Source: Blattamonas nauphoetae (taxonomy: Eukaryota; Preaxostyla; Oxymonadida). Taken from it: a DNA stretch of 64,000 bases. Below, in pieces: positions 35,907 through 47,121 of the stretch (the stretch's first letter is position 1; every line of letters starts with the position of its first letter). A program made the position numbers and the translations under genes. Location: assembly GCA_033064195.1 (NCBI GenBank), contig JARBJD010000011.1:496001-560000 (forward strand), in the 5' to 3' direction. Below the pieces are notes generated by a model that did no database searches, was not told where the DNA came from, and worked only from the letters and a program-made list of their open reading frames with translations.

Positions 35907-36658
35907 CTACACAAAATGATTCAACAGAAACCAGACCAAAAGTGTCGCCAAGACACACAGCCAGAAAATCGCCGATTTATAGAATGGCTTGCTTTGTTTA
36001 TCGACAGTTGCCCTGATTAGCGGTTCTCGTTCCACAAGATCTACTTTTCTGTCGAGTTGAAGATCTATTCTTTCCTGTCGCGAGAGAATATAATCTAAAA
36101 GGAGATGGAGTTGATGTGAAGATGATATAGAGACCGATTGGCTCTTCCATTGAAATACGAGCTCCACGCATTTCCCGATGCATTTCTTTGAGATGGTCAT
36201 GCGTTTCATTCGAGTATTCTTCCTGGAAAGGCATGATCGAAAATCAACCACAAACCATGAGCTCATACAATCTACTTTTGAATGGAGTGAACGTTCGTGT
36301 ATCCGTTTGTGGAGTAAAGAATCCGAATTTTTCTTGAAATTCTTTTTGTATCCTTTGTATCATCGCAAAAGCTACTCTTCTGTCGAAGCCACGATCCGAC
36401 ACACATAGGATAAATAAGGGTCCGCTTACGATGAAATGAAATGCAAATCTGGAATGTTGAGAAAGTTCGGTTGATTCAAAGACATTTCAAATCAGTAGAG
36501 GCAAAGACAAACAGATCGTAGGTGTATGATTGTTTCCCCTCGGCATTTGGTGACTTGATCATCAGTTTCCGGGAGACAATTGGGAAATTCCCAGGTTTTG
36601 TTGACGCATCCACAAAACAATTAGAGCCACTTCCTATGAAAGTGTAACAGAGAGCCAT
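35907..36658 (-). CDS. VAMP7: VAMP7-like longin R-SNARE
   Basis: R-SNAREs of this type drive fusion of vesicles with endosomes, lysosomes or plasma membrane. Exons 36658-36513, 36448-36256, 36222-36135 and 36094-35907 give 204 aa, with introns of 64, 33 and 40 nt. Residues 1-110 are a longin domain (MALCYTFIGSG, QSYTYDLFAFHFIV, GPLFILCVSDRGFDRRVA, FAMIQRIQKEFQEKF). A SNARE helix follows (NETHDHLKEMHREM, SMEEPIDYILSRQERIDLQL); the Arg in SRQERID sits where the zero-layer Arg belongs. A C-terminal anchor (AIFWLCVLATLLVWFLL) and the residues NHFV finish the protein. The order and size match VAMP7/VAMP71 better than Ykt6 (no membrane anchor) or Sec22. Confidence 0.88.
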
Positions 36659-36711
36659 TTTCGTCTGAAAACACAATACAGGTGAAGAAGGTCATAAATC
36701 ACACTCAAAAC

Positions 36712-37266
36712 GTAAAATCAATAGAGGATATGCCAATTCCAACGAGAGTCACGCCAAAATTGAACGAGATTTTGATCCAACCCATGAAAAAGTCAAAAAC
36801 AGAGATGCTGTATTCATCTATCTGATGATTCTGCAAATCAGTCCACTCGAACTGCTCAATACACCTTCAGCAATATTCCTTTCATTCTCCTAAAGAATCC
36901 TGCACGAGAGATTAGATTGTGACGAGATGAGACAGATATCTGTGGGAGTCTGTCGATTCGGAAAGATGTTCATTGACAAGAAGCGGAGAACTGAGAAGAT
37001 CAAGAATATAGAGAGAAATAAACTCCGATTATGACAGATGGTGGAAGACCAGAAACAAAATAGCGCACACTTTCTCTCTTCACGAAGAATTAGATGACTC
37101 GAGGATATCAGTCCATGCCCACTTCCATTCGAACACAGTGCCCATATATCAACACGAGATGACCCATTTTCACCATGATATTGCCTCGAATGGATGATAC
37201 TTAGAATCTTAGACAAGTCGCGGCCAGAAGTGTACACATGAAACACACCAACGATGGTCGAGTCAT
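36712..37266 (-). CDS. Unresolved small gene, candidate signal peptide and C-terminal membrane span
   Basis: The minus strand holds short coding-like pieces but no complete model. ATG 37266 opens MTRPSLVCFMCTLLAATC, which would serve as a signal peptide. A later piece (LLVNEHLSESTDSHRYL) joins through a GT..TTTAG intron to RMKGILLKNHQIDEYS and on to a hydrophobic segment (ISFNFGVTLVGIGISSIDF) with TGA at 36712. A 175-codon open frame on the same strand (37417-36890) is in another frame and has odd composition, so I take it as partly intron. The likely form is a small membrane or secretory-pathway protein of about 120-150 aa. The middle exon or exons remain unclear. It ends 53 bp before the VAMP7 start. 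Confidence 0.3.
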
Positions 37267-37534
37267 CAATCGACATTTCAGACTTGTAGTGACTCCCTTT
37301 TGTGCTTATCCTCTTGTTTTTTTTACCTTCTCTCCTCTCTTTCCCTTTTCTGGAATTCTCACCACTGATTATTGAACACCTATCCCTTGGAGGTATCCAA
37401 GATCTGGTAGTGTCCAAATTCTTGTTTTGAAAAGCTCGGATGTGTCCAAATTTTAGTGAAAAATGTCAGGGGTCTAAAATTTGATGAATTCGATCAAAAG
37501 TATCCACATTTTTGTCCACCTCAAGTCTCCACCA

Positions 37535-38832
37535 ATGAATCCACTCACTGAAACAACTTTCGAGACATCAGGTGATGTTCAGGTCATTCCATCCTTTTCA
37601 GCGGTATATTTTTCTTCTATGCATAGTTTTCACCAAATTCATCCACTTCAAACTCTCATCTTCAACTCATCATCTCTCTCACTCATAGATGAATCTTAAC
37701 GATAATCTTCTGCGAGGAATCGTTCAATATGGTTTCGACAAACCATCGGCGATTCAGCAACGTGCAATTGTCCCTATATTGCAGGGAAGAGACGTCATTG
37801 CGCAAGCCCAATCTGGAACGGGAAAAACTGCCACATTCAGCATTTCTGCCCTTCAGTCTGTTGATCCGGGTAGCAAAGAAACTCAAGTTTTAATTCTGGT
37901 TCCAACACGAGAGCTTGCCCTCCAAATCCAAAAGGTGATCGTCACGTTAGGCGAGTTTAACAGTATTCAATGTCATGCCAGGTTTTCTTTCCTCACATTC
38001 ACACATTTTTGATAGTATTGGTGGGTCGTCCGTTGGAGAAGATATCCGACGATTGGAAAGCGGAGCACAAATTGTTGTTGGCACACCTGGCCGTGTTCTT
38101 GACATGATCAGGAAACGTCATATGCGAACCAAGCACATTAAGATGATGATTATGGATGAGGCCGACGAGATGTTGAGTCAGGGATTCCTTAAAGATATCA
38201 ATGAGATTTACCGATTCCTTCAACGCGAAACGCAAATCGTTCTCTTCAGTGCAACACTACCAAGCGAAGTCCTCGAAATTACCAACCGTTTCATGAATGA
38301 TCCTCTCCGTATTCTGGTCAAGCGTGATGAGCTCACACTCGATGGGATTAAACAATTCTTTGTATCAGTCGAAAAAGAAGCATGGAAATTCGATACTCTG
38401 TGCGATCTCTATGATACACTAACAATCACGCAGGCAGTCGTCTTTGTGAACACAAGAGAGAAAGTCGACTGGCTCACGGAGCAGATGCGCCAAGCCCAAT
38501 TCACAGTCGCATCGATGCATGGCCAAATGCAACAGAAGGAAAGAAACGAAATCATGGATCGATTCAGAAAAGGAGATGCACGAGTGCTCATTACAACAGA
38601 CGTCTGGGCTCGAGGAATTGATGTCTCACACGTCTCACTTGTGATTAACTATGATGTCCCACTTAGCCGTGAAGCATACATTCACAGAATCGGTCGATCC
38701 GGTAGATATGGTCGAAAAGGTGTTGCAATTTCCTTTGTAGTTCAAGAGGACATCCAGAAGTTGAGAGATATCGAACAGTTTTATTCCACACAGATCGCAG
38801 AAATGCCAATGAATGTGGCTGATCTCATCTGA
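37535..38832 (+). CDS. EIF4A3: DEAD-box RNA helicase eIF4A-III (exon junction complex core)
   Basis: eIF4A-III is the RNA clamp of the exon junction complex, laid down upstream of splice junctions. Exons 37535-37603, 37689-37981 and 38016-38832 give 392 aa, with introns of 85 and 34 nt. All helicase motifs are present: Q motif ([14 protein letters not shown]), motif [29 protein letters not shown] (MDEADEML), SAT, the C-lobe [12 protein letters not shown], and [13 protein letters not shown]. Blocks such as [20 protein letters not shown] and the final [15 protein letters not shown] match eIF4A-III more closely than eIF4A-I/II. The N-terminal tail is short (about 23 residues). The intron after codon 23 lies just before the Q-motif region. 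The enzyme should be active. Confidence 0.92.
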
Positions 38833-38926
38833 GTATCCTCATGAAAAAACGCATTCATTTCACTTCAAATGAATTATATTTTTGGCTAATCCGATTTGAA
38901 AGAGTTTTCGAGAAAAAACTGAAAAG

Positions 38927-39773
38927 TCATGTCCCAGCGCGGATTGTTTCCATACAAACAGTGGAATAAGTAAGTAATCGACGTTGGACTTTCGGGTCCA
39001 TCGAATCAATGTTGAATTCGAGGACGTTCCCATTTGTTACTTGAGCAACATGTGGGGTGACAACCATCACGAATTCACAGATAGCAGTGAGGTGATGAAT
39101 GGGGAGAGATTGAAGATTTGAGGTGAGAGTCTTTTTCTCCTGGGCTGAAAGCGGAGTTCCATAGAGTTCATCTGGATCCAAAAAATCATCTGGATTAAAC
39201 GCTGCGATGGGAGGGAGGTAGTATGGATCGACAGTACGGAGGTCATCTTCAGAATATCTTTCAGAATCTGACTTCCACCATCTCTTTGGGTTTGCCTTTT
39301 CAAGTATTCGTTTCTGATAAGGGAGGAGTTGTGGAATTGCATCAATCTGAGCCTGAAGGGACAGTTGGAGTTTACGTCCAGCTTTTGAAACGTCGTGGTT
39401 TGGAAAGTTATAATGGAAGCAGTTGTCAAAGACTAAGAAGAGCTCGATGAGTGCGTCATCGATCTGAGCATACTTCCGTGATTGTAATTTCTTTGAAACT
39501 GTACCAAGATCACTTGTGTACTTGATAAGATCCGGATAGTCTGGGATATTTTGCAATACTGGGTTAACAGGTTCGAGAAAATGTGCAGCTTCTTTCTTCC
39601 TCATTGCCTTTGAGACGATATCATATAACACTCTGAAAAACAAAATATGAACAAAAACAAAAGGTACATGCGCAAATAAGTCGACAGTTGCTGCCTGGGT
39701 CATTCTGTGAGAGTCTGAAAAAGTTAGAATATGGGTCTGTGAAATGGCTCAACGAGAAGAAGTCGACGAACAT
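38927..39773 (-). CDS. Small BET-like protein: one bromodomain plus NET domain
   Basis: Reader of acetylated histones, probably a transcription or chromatin factor like plant GTE proteins. Exons 39773-39754, 39694-39668 and 39632-38927 splice to 250 aa. In this model the first helix reads LSTYLRIVLYDIVSKAM, followed by FLEPVNPVLQNIPDYPDLIK, the LGTVSKKLQSRKY loop and the acetyl-lysine-binding Asn in FDNCFHYN. The NET domain is PLSAQEKKTLTSNL, LPIHHLTAICEFV and EFNIDSMDPKVQRRL. An intronless reading from ATG 39703 is also open, but it would replace helix Z with a very hydrophobic stretch that looks like translated intron. The preferred start lies inside the opposite-strand CCDC93 first exon. 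The two C-terminal domains are certain; the 5' end is not. Confidence 0.75.
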
Positions 39774-41824
39774 CTCTTAGAGATATATAATAATATCTGC
39801 ACACTTCTTGTTTCTGCAGGTTATTTTCGTGCACGTATCCCAGGCTTATCGCCTTTCGATAAGGTTTGTCCAATGTCTGAATCTCTGAAGATTTTTTCTC
39901 GAAAATCTCCCAGGTGGTAGGTGGAATGGCATGGTGTTTGACATCGAGTAGTGTTGATGTTGATTTTGACTGTACATTCAAGGAAAATCCAAATATTCGT
40001 GAGAAAATGTATCCTGTTTCTTCTTCCCCATGGAATATAACAATCTTGTTCATAACATAGCAAAATTTCCGAAAATATCATTAGTGCTCTGAAAGCAAGT
40101 GGATGCAAGTTGAGCCTTCTCCCACCACAGATTCAGGGTCTCAATTATGAACGTCTCTTGCCAGTCATTAAATGGCTGGTCAGTCGCTCACTGGAATACC
40201 GCTCAACATTTGAGAGACAATATCGTCGTGAAGCTGAATCACAATACTCAAAGTACATTTGTACACCATCCGACAAAGAAGGAGCAGAACGCAAAACTGG
40301 ACAACTGAAATACATCGAAGATCTGGATAATTCACTTGGTCTTCCAGAACGAAAGTTCCGCCAGAAGAAGCGAAATGCATCGATGGAAGAAGAACTCCGC
40401 GTGCAACGCATCCTCCTCGAGTACGGTCGGACAGGAATCGCTGTGACGGCACAAAAGAAAAAGAAGTCTGGCGAGGAGGAGGAAGATGAAGAAGCTGAGC
40501 GAATTCGCCAACTGATGAAGGGCATGGACAGTCAGGATGACGACCAAGGTGGACACGTCGTCCCAACCTCAATTGTTGGGAATCTGATGACATTGGGAAG
40601 GAATGAGATTATCAAGGCAAGTGATCTCTACAACGAAGAGAAGAAAGAAACGGAGAAGGGCCAGAAACAACAGGACAAGCGAGCACAGAAACAGCAGATC
40701 GAAGCTCTCCAAAAGCAGATCGCTGCACTCAGAAAGTTCATCCATCATCCTTTTGTTTCATTTTCTTTGTAGTCGATTGGAAAATGCTCAGAACTCACTG
40801 AACACTCTCACCAACAAGAACAAACAGATGGAAGATGTTGTTGGAGATCAGCAGAAAGAACTTGCCGAAATCAAAGAGCAACTTGAAGATCTTCGCCGTG
40901 CGGAGGAAGAGCACGTGTGTTGCATCATTCCCTCCCTCATCGTCTTAGGATCCTGCTGTTGTGGAGCAACTGAGGCAAATGGTCGCTCTGAACGAGTCTC
41001 TGAAGCGGCAAGAGAAGCAGTTCAAGGAAAGCTGCAAGGCCCAACTCGAATATTGGGAGGCCAAGCTCACTGAGGCCCAGCGTACTGTGTTTGTCTTCCA
41101 TTCAGTTCACTCTCCAGCGATCCAAACACGGACGAGCACACTGTCCGTCTCAGCGCAGCCCTCGAAGAAGAAAACGAGAAGATGAACAAAATGCGAGTGG
41201 TGCTTGCCCAGAAGAACAGAGTGTGTCTTCTTCTCTCTCACTCCTTCAGTCCATCGCTGCTCTCCAACGCCAACTCGACGAGGTCCCGTCTCGGCCGGAG
41301 CTTCTGCAGTACCAGACACGCTTCATCGAGCTCTTCCAACTGATTGGGCAGATGTTCTCGGAGACGAGGAAGTATTACACCACCTTCAACGGCCTGCTGA
41401 GCAAGAAGGAGTCGATTGAGAAGGAGACCAACACCATCCGAAGCATCATCGTGTGCCGCCTTTGTCCTCACTCTTCCAGGAAGCCTTCCCCATCTCGATG
41501 AAGAACAAGCAAGCCCAACAAAAGCTGGTGGAAAGCATCGAAACGATTGTGGAACAGACTGGGCGTCTTTTGAAAGTGGTTTGTCTTCTTCGCTCGTCAG
41601 CTCATTTCTCAACACTTTCACAGCAAACTGACCGTCTCGATCAGGAGCGATCAAAATACCAAACATTAACTCGCAAGTACAACGAGTTGGTGGAAGATAG
41701 AAAACGATACCTGGCCATTACAAAGAAACTCCAGGAAGAAATGGAAAAGAACGTTCTGCTCCATCAGAAACTCGAGGAGAAAGAAGCAGATGAAGAGGAG
41801 GAGGAAGAGGATGAAAATGAATAA
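39744..41824 (+). CDS. CCDC93: CCDC93, Commander complex (CCC) subunit
   Basis: CCDC93 works with CCDC22 and COMMD proteins in the Commander assembly, which recycles membrane proteins from endosomes with WASH and Retriever. Nine exons (39744-39863, 39914-40008, 40061-40735, 40773-40914, 40949-41088, 41118-41220, 41250-41450, 41480-41575, 41624-41824) give 590 aa (human 631). The N-terminal NN-CH domain is clear: GYFRARIPGLSPFDK, VVGGMAWCL, VDVDFDC, PPQIQGLNYERLLPVIKWLV. Then come RVQRILLEYGRTG and a long coiled coil with QLDEVPSRPELLQYQTRFIE, a strongly conserved block. It ends in an acidic run of Glu and Asp. Introns are 29-52 nt. The intron at 41089-41117 splits a codon (phase 2) and is the only choice that keeps the coiled coil in frame. 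Confidence 0.9.
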
Positions 41825-41931
41825 ACTGTCAATTCATTCATTTTTATGGACTGTCTAATGAGGTTTTTGCGCAAAAAATTCAATTCATCGAGATCATCCC
41901 AAATTTTGTATTGATTTAGTCGTTACACTTC

Positions 41932-43340
41932 ATGGCAACTTTTCATCATACCCCATTACGTTCCTTATCTCACAATGAAGATGATGTATGCGATTTTCAA
42001 TTCATTTTAGCCTTTCTTGACCTAATTGTTCTTCTGTCTCCTCAAAATTCTCCTCATTTCCGTTTGAATTGATTTCAAAGAAATCGAGCATTGATGAGAT
42101 CCAGGCACTTCGCCTGCATGAGGCTTCGGTCGAACTTCTCCAGAACCAGCGATTAACCACGGATATTCAACAAATGAAAGCCCGTCTAATCAGGATGCGT
42201 CGTCTTCTCCTCAGGGAGGATGATATTAAAGAGAAATGTTCCGATTTAGACGATCAGATCCGATTTCTGCAAGTTTCCGTGAATGGAAGGGAAACTGAGT
42301 TGAAAATCTTAAATAAACAACACTATCAACTATCGATCAAGAAAAAAGACAACCTCTCGAACAAGAAGTTGGAATCGGATCTCGCTTTCTTATCAAAACG
42401 TCTTGAACAATTGGATGATCAGGAAGACCAAGCTAGTGAAGCTCTGCGCGGAAGTATCGAGCGCGAAGAAGCGACATCTGCACTTCTGGAGCAGATGGAA
42501 GTAAATATTCGACATCTTCGTAATGCTCTTGCAGAGTTATCACCTGCAGAATCTGAACAAACGGCCCCTCCTCCTCCAGAACAAGAACCGGAGAAAGAAA
42601 CAGAATCTCTCGAAAAACTGGAGAAAAAGAAAGAAAAGCTTGAACATAAATTTCAAAAAATGGTGGATACAAAAGACAAGCAGACTCATCAAATTCAAAC
42701 CCGGATTGTTCGTCTCAGAAAAGATGAACAGGAATGGCAAGCTGTTCGAGACAAATTGATCTCTGTTGAAGCAGCCAAAGAAAGAGAGATTCGAAATCTG
42801 ACTCTCCAACTCGACGGGCTCAAACAAAAGACTACTCGATATAGTTTGTCCTTATTCCTCCCGAAACTCATTCTCTCAGACTCGTTCAAGAATTACACCC
42901 GCTCGCACAGCACAACGGCATTTTACTCCAACACACCAAAGTCACCTGCTAATTACATCATACGATCCAGCTCGGCGGTTCCCATGCACCTCAACGCTCT
43001 TCCTTCCCCTGCAAGTCGATTGGCTCATTTCGAGCAACCAAATGTTGTTGACAGTGACGCTGAACAAACCCCAGACAAGGGCGACGAGAAAGATTCAATC
43101 AACAGGGACGAAGAAGAATGGTCTCCGATCTTCACCGCAAGCAACGACGCACACCCAGCTGAGAATGACTCTGTCCAGGACAACTCCAGGCAGCTCGCCA
43201 ACGAAACACCGCCAGGCTCAATCAAGCCCACTGTCGCAAACGCAGAAGAGGATTCGAATGATGTTGGAGAAAAGGAAAAGGAGGCTTCGGAGGGTTCACT
43301 GGTGAAGACGGCAGAGATGCCATCTCCCACATTGTCTTAA
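41932..43340 (+). CDS. Coiled-coil protein of unknown function
   Basis: The start ATG 41932 and an 18-codon first exon (to 41985) join through a 95-nt intron to 42081; no ATG exists nearer the long frame. A second probable intron (42844-42879, 36 nt) has no stop and a length divisible by three; spliced length is 425 aa, or 437 if it is retained. Residues 20-270 are a nearly continuous coiled coil with long Leu/Glu/Lys/Gln heptads, broken by a Pro-rich spacer (TAPPPPEQEPEKE). The C-terminal third is acidic and Ser/Thr/Pro-rich. It starts 108 bp after CCDC93 on the same strand. It may be a cytoskeletal or trafficking tether, but nothing in the sequence shows which. Confidence 0.65.
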
Positions 43341-43610
43341 AACGAAGCTCGGCGCTTATGTTCAGTTCCAGCTTGAGCCTCGTTTCTTTGTTTGTTTGCG
43401 TTTGCTGAACCCATCACGTATCTTTCTTCTCGGTTGTTTTTTGGTCTTCGTTTTATCATATTCGAAATATTTCTATTGCACCAGACTGTCTCCTTCGTGT
43501 TTTTCTAGTGTCCACTTCAAGTGTTATACATTCTTTGAAAAATCACCCAAAACCTGTGGAAAGAAACGATCATGCAAAGAAGCAAACGATAAAAGAAGAC
43601 GAAGGATGAG

Positions 43611-46600
43611 TCATCTCTTCCCATGTGGGGATGGGATGAGGGCTCTTTCCTCCATGATTTTGCGTCGCTCAAGGATCCCTCGGCACACAATGTCGAGGGA
43701 GCTCTTCGATGTCCCCCGATTCACACCCCATTGGGGAATCGGGGAGCAGAAAAGAAGAGCGGCACGCTGTGTCAGTTCGAGAGCCGAAAATGGTGTTGGC
43801 TGGTTTGGTTTTGCTGGTGAAGACTGATGAACGAGAACGCCGTTGTTCGAGAGGGAGTGGTCTTGATCGCTGAAGATGGACGGATGGGTGACGTATCGAA
43901 AAGGGTCAGAAGGTGGTTGGAGAACGAGGCCGCTGCGGACATTGCGAGTTGGCAGTTCGAGCTGAGATGACGGCGGAGGGACTGGAATGTTCACGTGTTG
44001 ATGAACAGGACGTTTGAATGGGATTGAAGGGAGAGTAGTGTTGGGTTGGTGTGACAGCACGAGCGGGTTAGTTTGTATGTCTGGTGGTATGGGAGCTGAG
44101 GGGGCAGGCATCATTGTTTCTGGATCATAATCAACACAAACAAACTCTTCATCCGAATCGACGCTGCTGCTGTCTTCCTCCTGCAGCGTGTCCTCTTCTT
44201 GCTTTATCATGGAGATTAGCTCGAAGTCCATGTCGAAGACGGGATCGTCGTCAGATTGACAGACCAACTGCTCTGCGATTGCTTGCTGGCTGTGCATCTG
44301 AAATTCCAACAATTCAATGGCCCGCGTGATCTGGAGGAGCTCATCGTTGCGTGTCTGCAACTTTTCGTACAGTTTGGCCAGTTCGTCTTGTGAAAGATGC
44401 AGTTCAGTGTCGAGTGTGCTCACTTTGTGCTGAAGGCTTCGAAGAGTCACCAAGACCTCCTCTCGATCTGCAATGAGCTTGTTTCGATCCTGCTCAATGA
44501 GGATGTTGTTGTTTTCTTGTTCTTTCCGCACCAACTTCAGTTCTGATTCCAGCCTGGCTATCTCAACATCAGGCTGACGAGAGTGGGAGACGCGCATCGG
44601 CGTCGACGAGGGAGAAGTTGAGTGTGGTGAAGAAACTGGTGAAGACTGAGGTGTTGATCGAGATGAGATGTTGGCGTGTTGGAACGTGGGGCGTGGGAGT
44701 GGAAGAGAAGGAGGGTTGGGCGCCGCACCGGCGTTGTACCTGTTGATGAGGTCCTTGATCTTGGATCCGCCCGGAGGTGGGTCGGCTGTTGGTTTGAGTG
44801 ACGGTGAGCTTGGTTTCTCTTTTTGGTTCTGGATGGCAGCAGTAAGCTGTTCCTCCTTCTGCAGAAGAGAGAAGTGGGTGGTGAGGTGGGAGTTCTGTCT
44901 GGTAAGGCGAGGGAAGTTGGACCGAGAATTGGTGCGTGTGAGAGTGCGTGTTGAGAGGTGCTCGATGTCGGCAGTCAGAGCGTCAAAACGCCTTTGCTGG
45001 TTGGCTAGATCTGGTCGGAGATGAGCAAGCGTTTCTTCTTGTTCCTTGATCTTTGCCTCGAGGACAGTGATTTTGAGCGTGACGGCCTCGATGAGCTCAA
45101 TCTTCTCGTCCTGCTTCTTTCGCAGCGTCTCGAATTCGCTCGCCGTCACTTTGACGTTGATCGAGTTGTTTTCAAGCTGTGTGACTTGTTGGTGGAGCTG
45201 GTCCATCCAAAGAAGAGTCTTCTGAAGGACAGCGGTGGTATCGTTCAGTGTTTGTTGGAGGGTCTGCTTCTCCGCCATGAGACGCTGAATCTCCATCGAC
45301 ACAAAATCCTCGTTCTCCTTCAAGCGGTGCAGTTCCTGAAGACGAATGGATAGGGCGAGGTTGTCCTCCAACTTCATCAGAGTCCGTTCGTTCTCTTCCA
45401 AAGTCCTCTGTCGTTCCTCCTCCTTCTGTCGCTCGGCCTCCTTCAGAGCCTCAATGCGACTGTTCAACTGCTCCATCAAATTCTTGCTGTCGTCCTTTTC
45501 GAACTGAAAATACGCCAGGTCGTCTGCTGCCTCGAGCAATTCCTGATGCTGCGTGGTCCCGTCTTCCTCCTTCCGTTCCAGCCTCCCTTTGTATTGGAAC
45601 TTAAACGGCGTTGGGAAAGGGAAGACGGATGGAGACGGTTGATCTGTTGGTTCAGCAGGAATCGGGAAAGGAGAGCCAAACTGGAAGCAGGAAGTGTCGA
45701 AGAGAGACAGCTTGAACAGAGCGATGACAGGGCGATGGTCGGAAGAGGTGTAGAAAGGGACCGAGTCGTAGAGGAGCGGGGAGAGGTGGAAGAGGTGTGT
45801 GTCGTCGATTAAGCTGGACGACGACTGGACGATGTCGGACGTGACGAATGACGTTTGATTGGCAGTTGTCTTCACAATCGTCTGCGTTCGTCCCCGGATC
45901 GAGTCGTGCAGCCGTCTTGAGAACACGCGCGGGTCGGATGTGTGGAAGAGGATGCGGTCGCACCATGCTGGAAACTGCAGCTTGTGGCTGGTGTCGAACA
46001 CATATGTCCCCGAATTGTAGCGGTAGGTGGGAGGGAAAGTGATGCGCATTTCGTTGAAGGAGGAGAAGGCGGAATTCATCAGGCGGTGGAGGAGAAGTTG
46101 ATCGTAGCAGAGGAGCTTTGAGATTGGAGAGATCTGGTTTTCGATTGCTGAAGAGTCGTTTTGCTTTTCAAAAGGATTGTTTCTGAGATCATTTTTGGGC
46201 TGATTAGGTGTTGCATGTGTTCTTAGAGCAGTTTCAGTTCGCTTTTGCTGTCGACGAGCCATCCGTTTCTTTGACTGTTCTTTTTGTTCTTGGAGGAAGA
46301 GATCTTCAATTATCTCTCTCGAAAGGCGAGTATCCATTCTGTAGTTGAGATCTCCAAGCCAAAAAACATAGTCATGGTCAAAGAGAGAAATTTGTGGGTT
46401 GTGGAAAATTGTGGTTGGTGATCCGACGTTAATGGAACATGCATTCACAATTGTCAAGTAATCTTCATGACGGCGGTTGTTTTTTTCTGAGGAAAATTAA
46501 AGATAGGAGACAGATACCTCGTCCGCTTGTGAGGTGACTCCCAACGACGGCGATTGGTCTCGAGTTGAGGAAAAAAGAAAGAATAATGGCCCCCTTGTTG

Positions 46601-47071
46601 GGAATTGGTTTGAAAATACCACATGACACTTCACCTGTTTGAACATGCGAAATAGATTGCTTTGAACGTTCTGTTACAAAGACAGTCATTCCCAAGCCAA
46701 ATAACTGCCTTGAAAGAAACTAAATTGAATCCAATTAAAAGGAAAACAAGATGTACAATAGAATAGTTTGACCCGAGTGCCTTCAAGATGTGAGCATTCC
46801 ATCGTTGGAATGTTCTACTGTCTTTGCCGACATTCTTGACTAAAGAGATCAGAAATGAAGAAAAAAAGCAGAGAAAACCTTTTAGCGCGATGACTTCTTG
46901 GAAACAAACAATATATATGTCAAATGCTCCCCTGTCTTTCCTGAGAAAGTCATTGAGATTTTCTGGAGGAGGTAGTGTTCCAACATTCCAGGTTCCAAAA
47001 AAGACACTGATCTAATGACATAGAACAGACGCAAACAGGTAGTCCTGGAGAGCTGTTGTGTGTTTGCTCAT
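43611..47071 (-). CDS. Inositol-polyphosphate 5-phosphatase with coiled-coil and Pro-rich tail
   Basis: Removes the 5-phosphate from phosphoinositides such as PI(4,5)P2. Exons 47071-47037, 47006-46879, 46839-46757, 46704-46518 and 46486-43611 encode 1,102 aa. Motifs of the Mg-dependent fold are in order: VFFGTWNVG, DIYIVCFQEV, VVGSHLTSG, FWLGDLNYRM, PAWCDRILFHT and SDHRPVIALF. The catalytic Asn, Glu, His and Asp residues in these motifs are present. A charged insertion of about 60 residues rich in Lys, Arg and Gln lies after DLNYRM. Downstream are a coiled coil of 250 residues, a Ser/Pro-rich spacer, more coiled coil and a low-complexity end. The N-terminus is short, with no Sac1 or SH2 domain, so it is neither a synaptojanin nor SHIP. 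Its start is 50 bp from the RalGAP start. Confidence 0.88.
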
Positions 47072-47121
47072 GAAGGAAAAAAGAGTACGTTCCTTGTGGG
47101 ACAGATCAGACCCCATCATCA

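Noticed and set aside
36890-37417. 175-codon minus-strand frame
   Set aside because: No start context or family match. Its stop coincides with a splice acceptor, and neighbouring frames give better exon-like pieces.
38927-39703. Intronless bromodomain reading from ATG 39703
   Set aside because: It is open, but it inserts VPFVFVHILFF, translated from a typical 35-nt intron, in place of bromodomain helix Z. It is kept only as an alternative.
39724-40053. 109-codon minus-strand frame upstream of the bromodomain gene
   Set aside because: First considered as its N-terminal exon, but the plus strand here encodes conserved CCDC93 exons (VVGGMAWCL and others), so the minus frame is a shadow.
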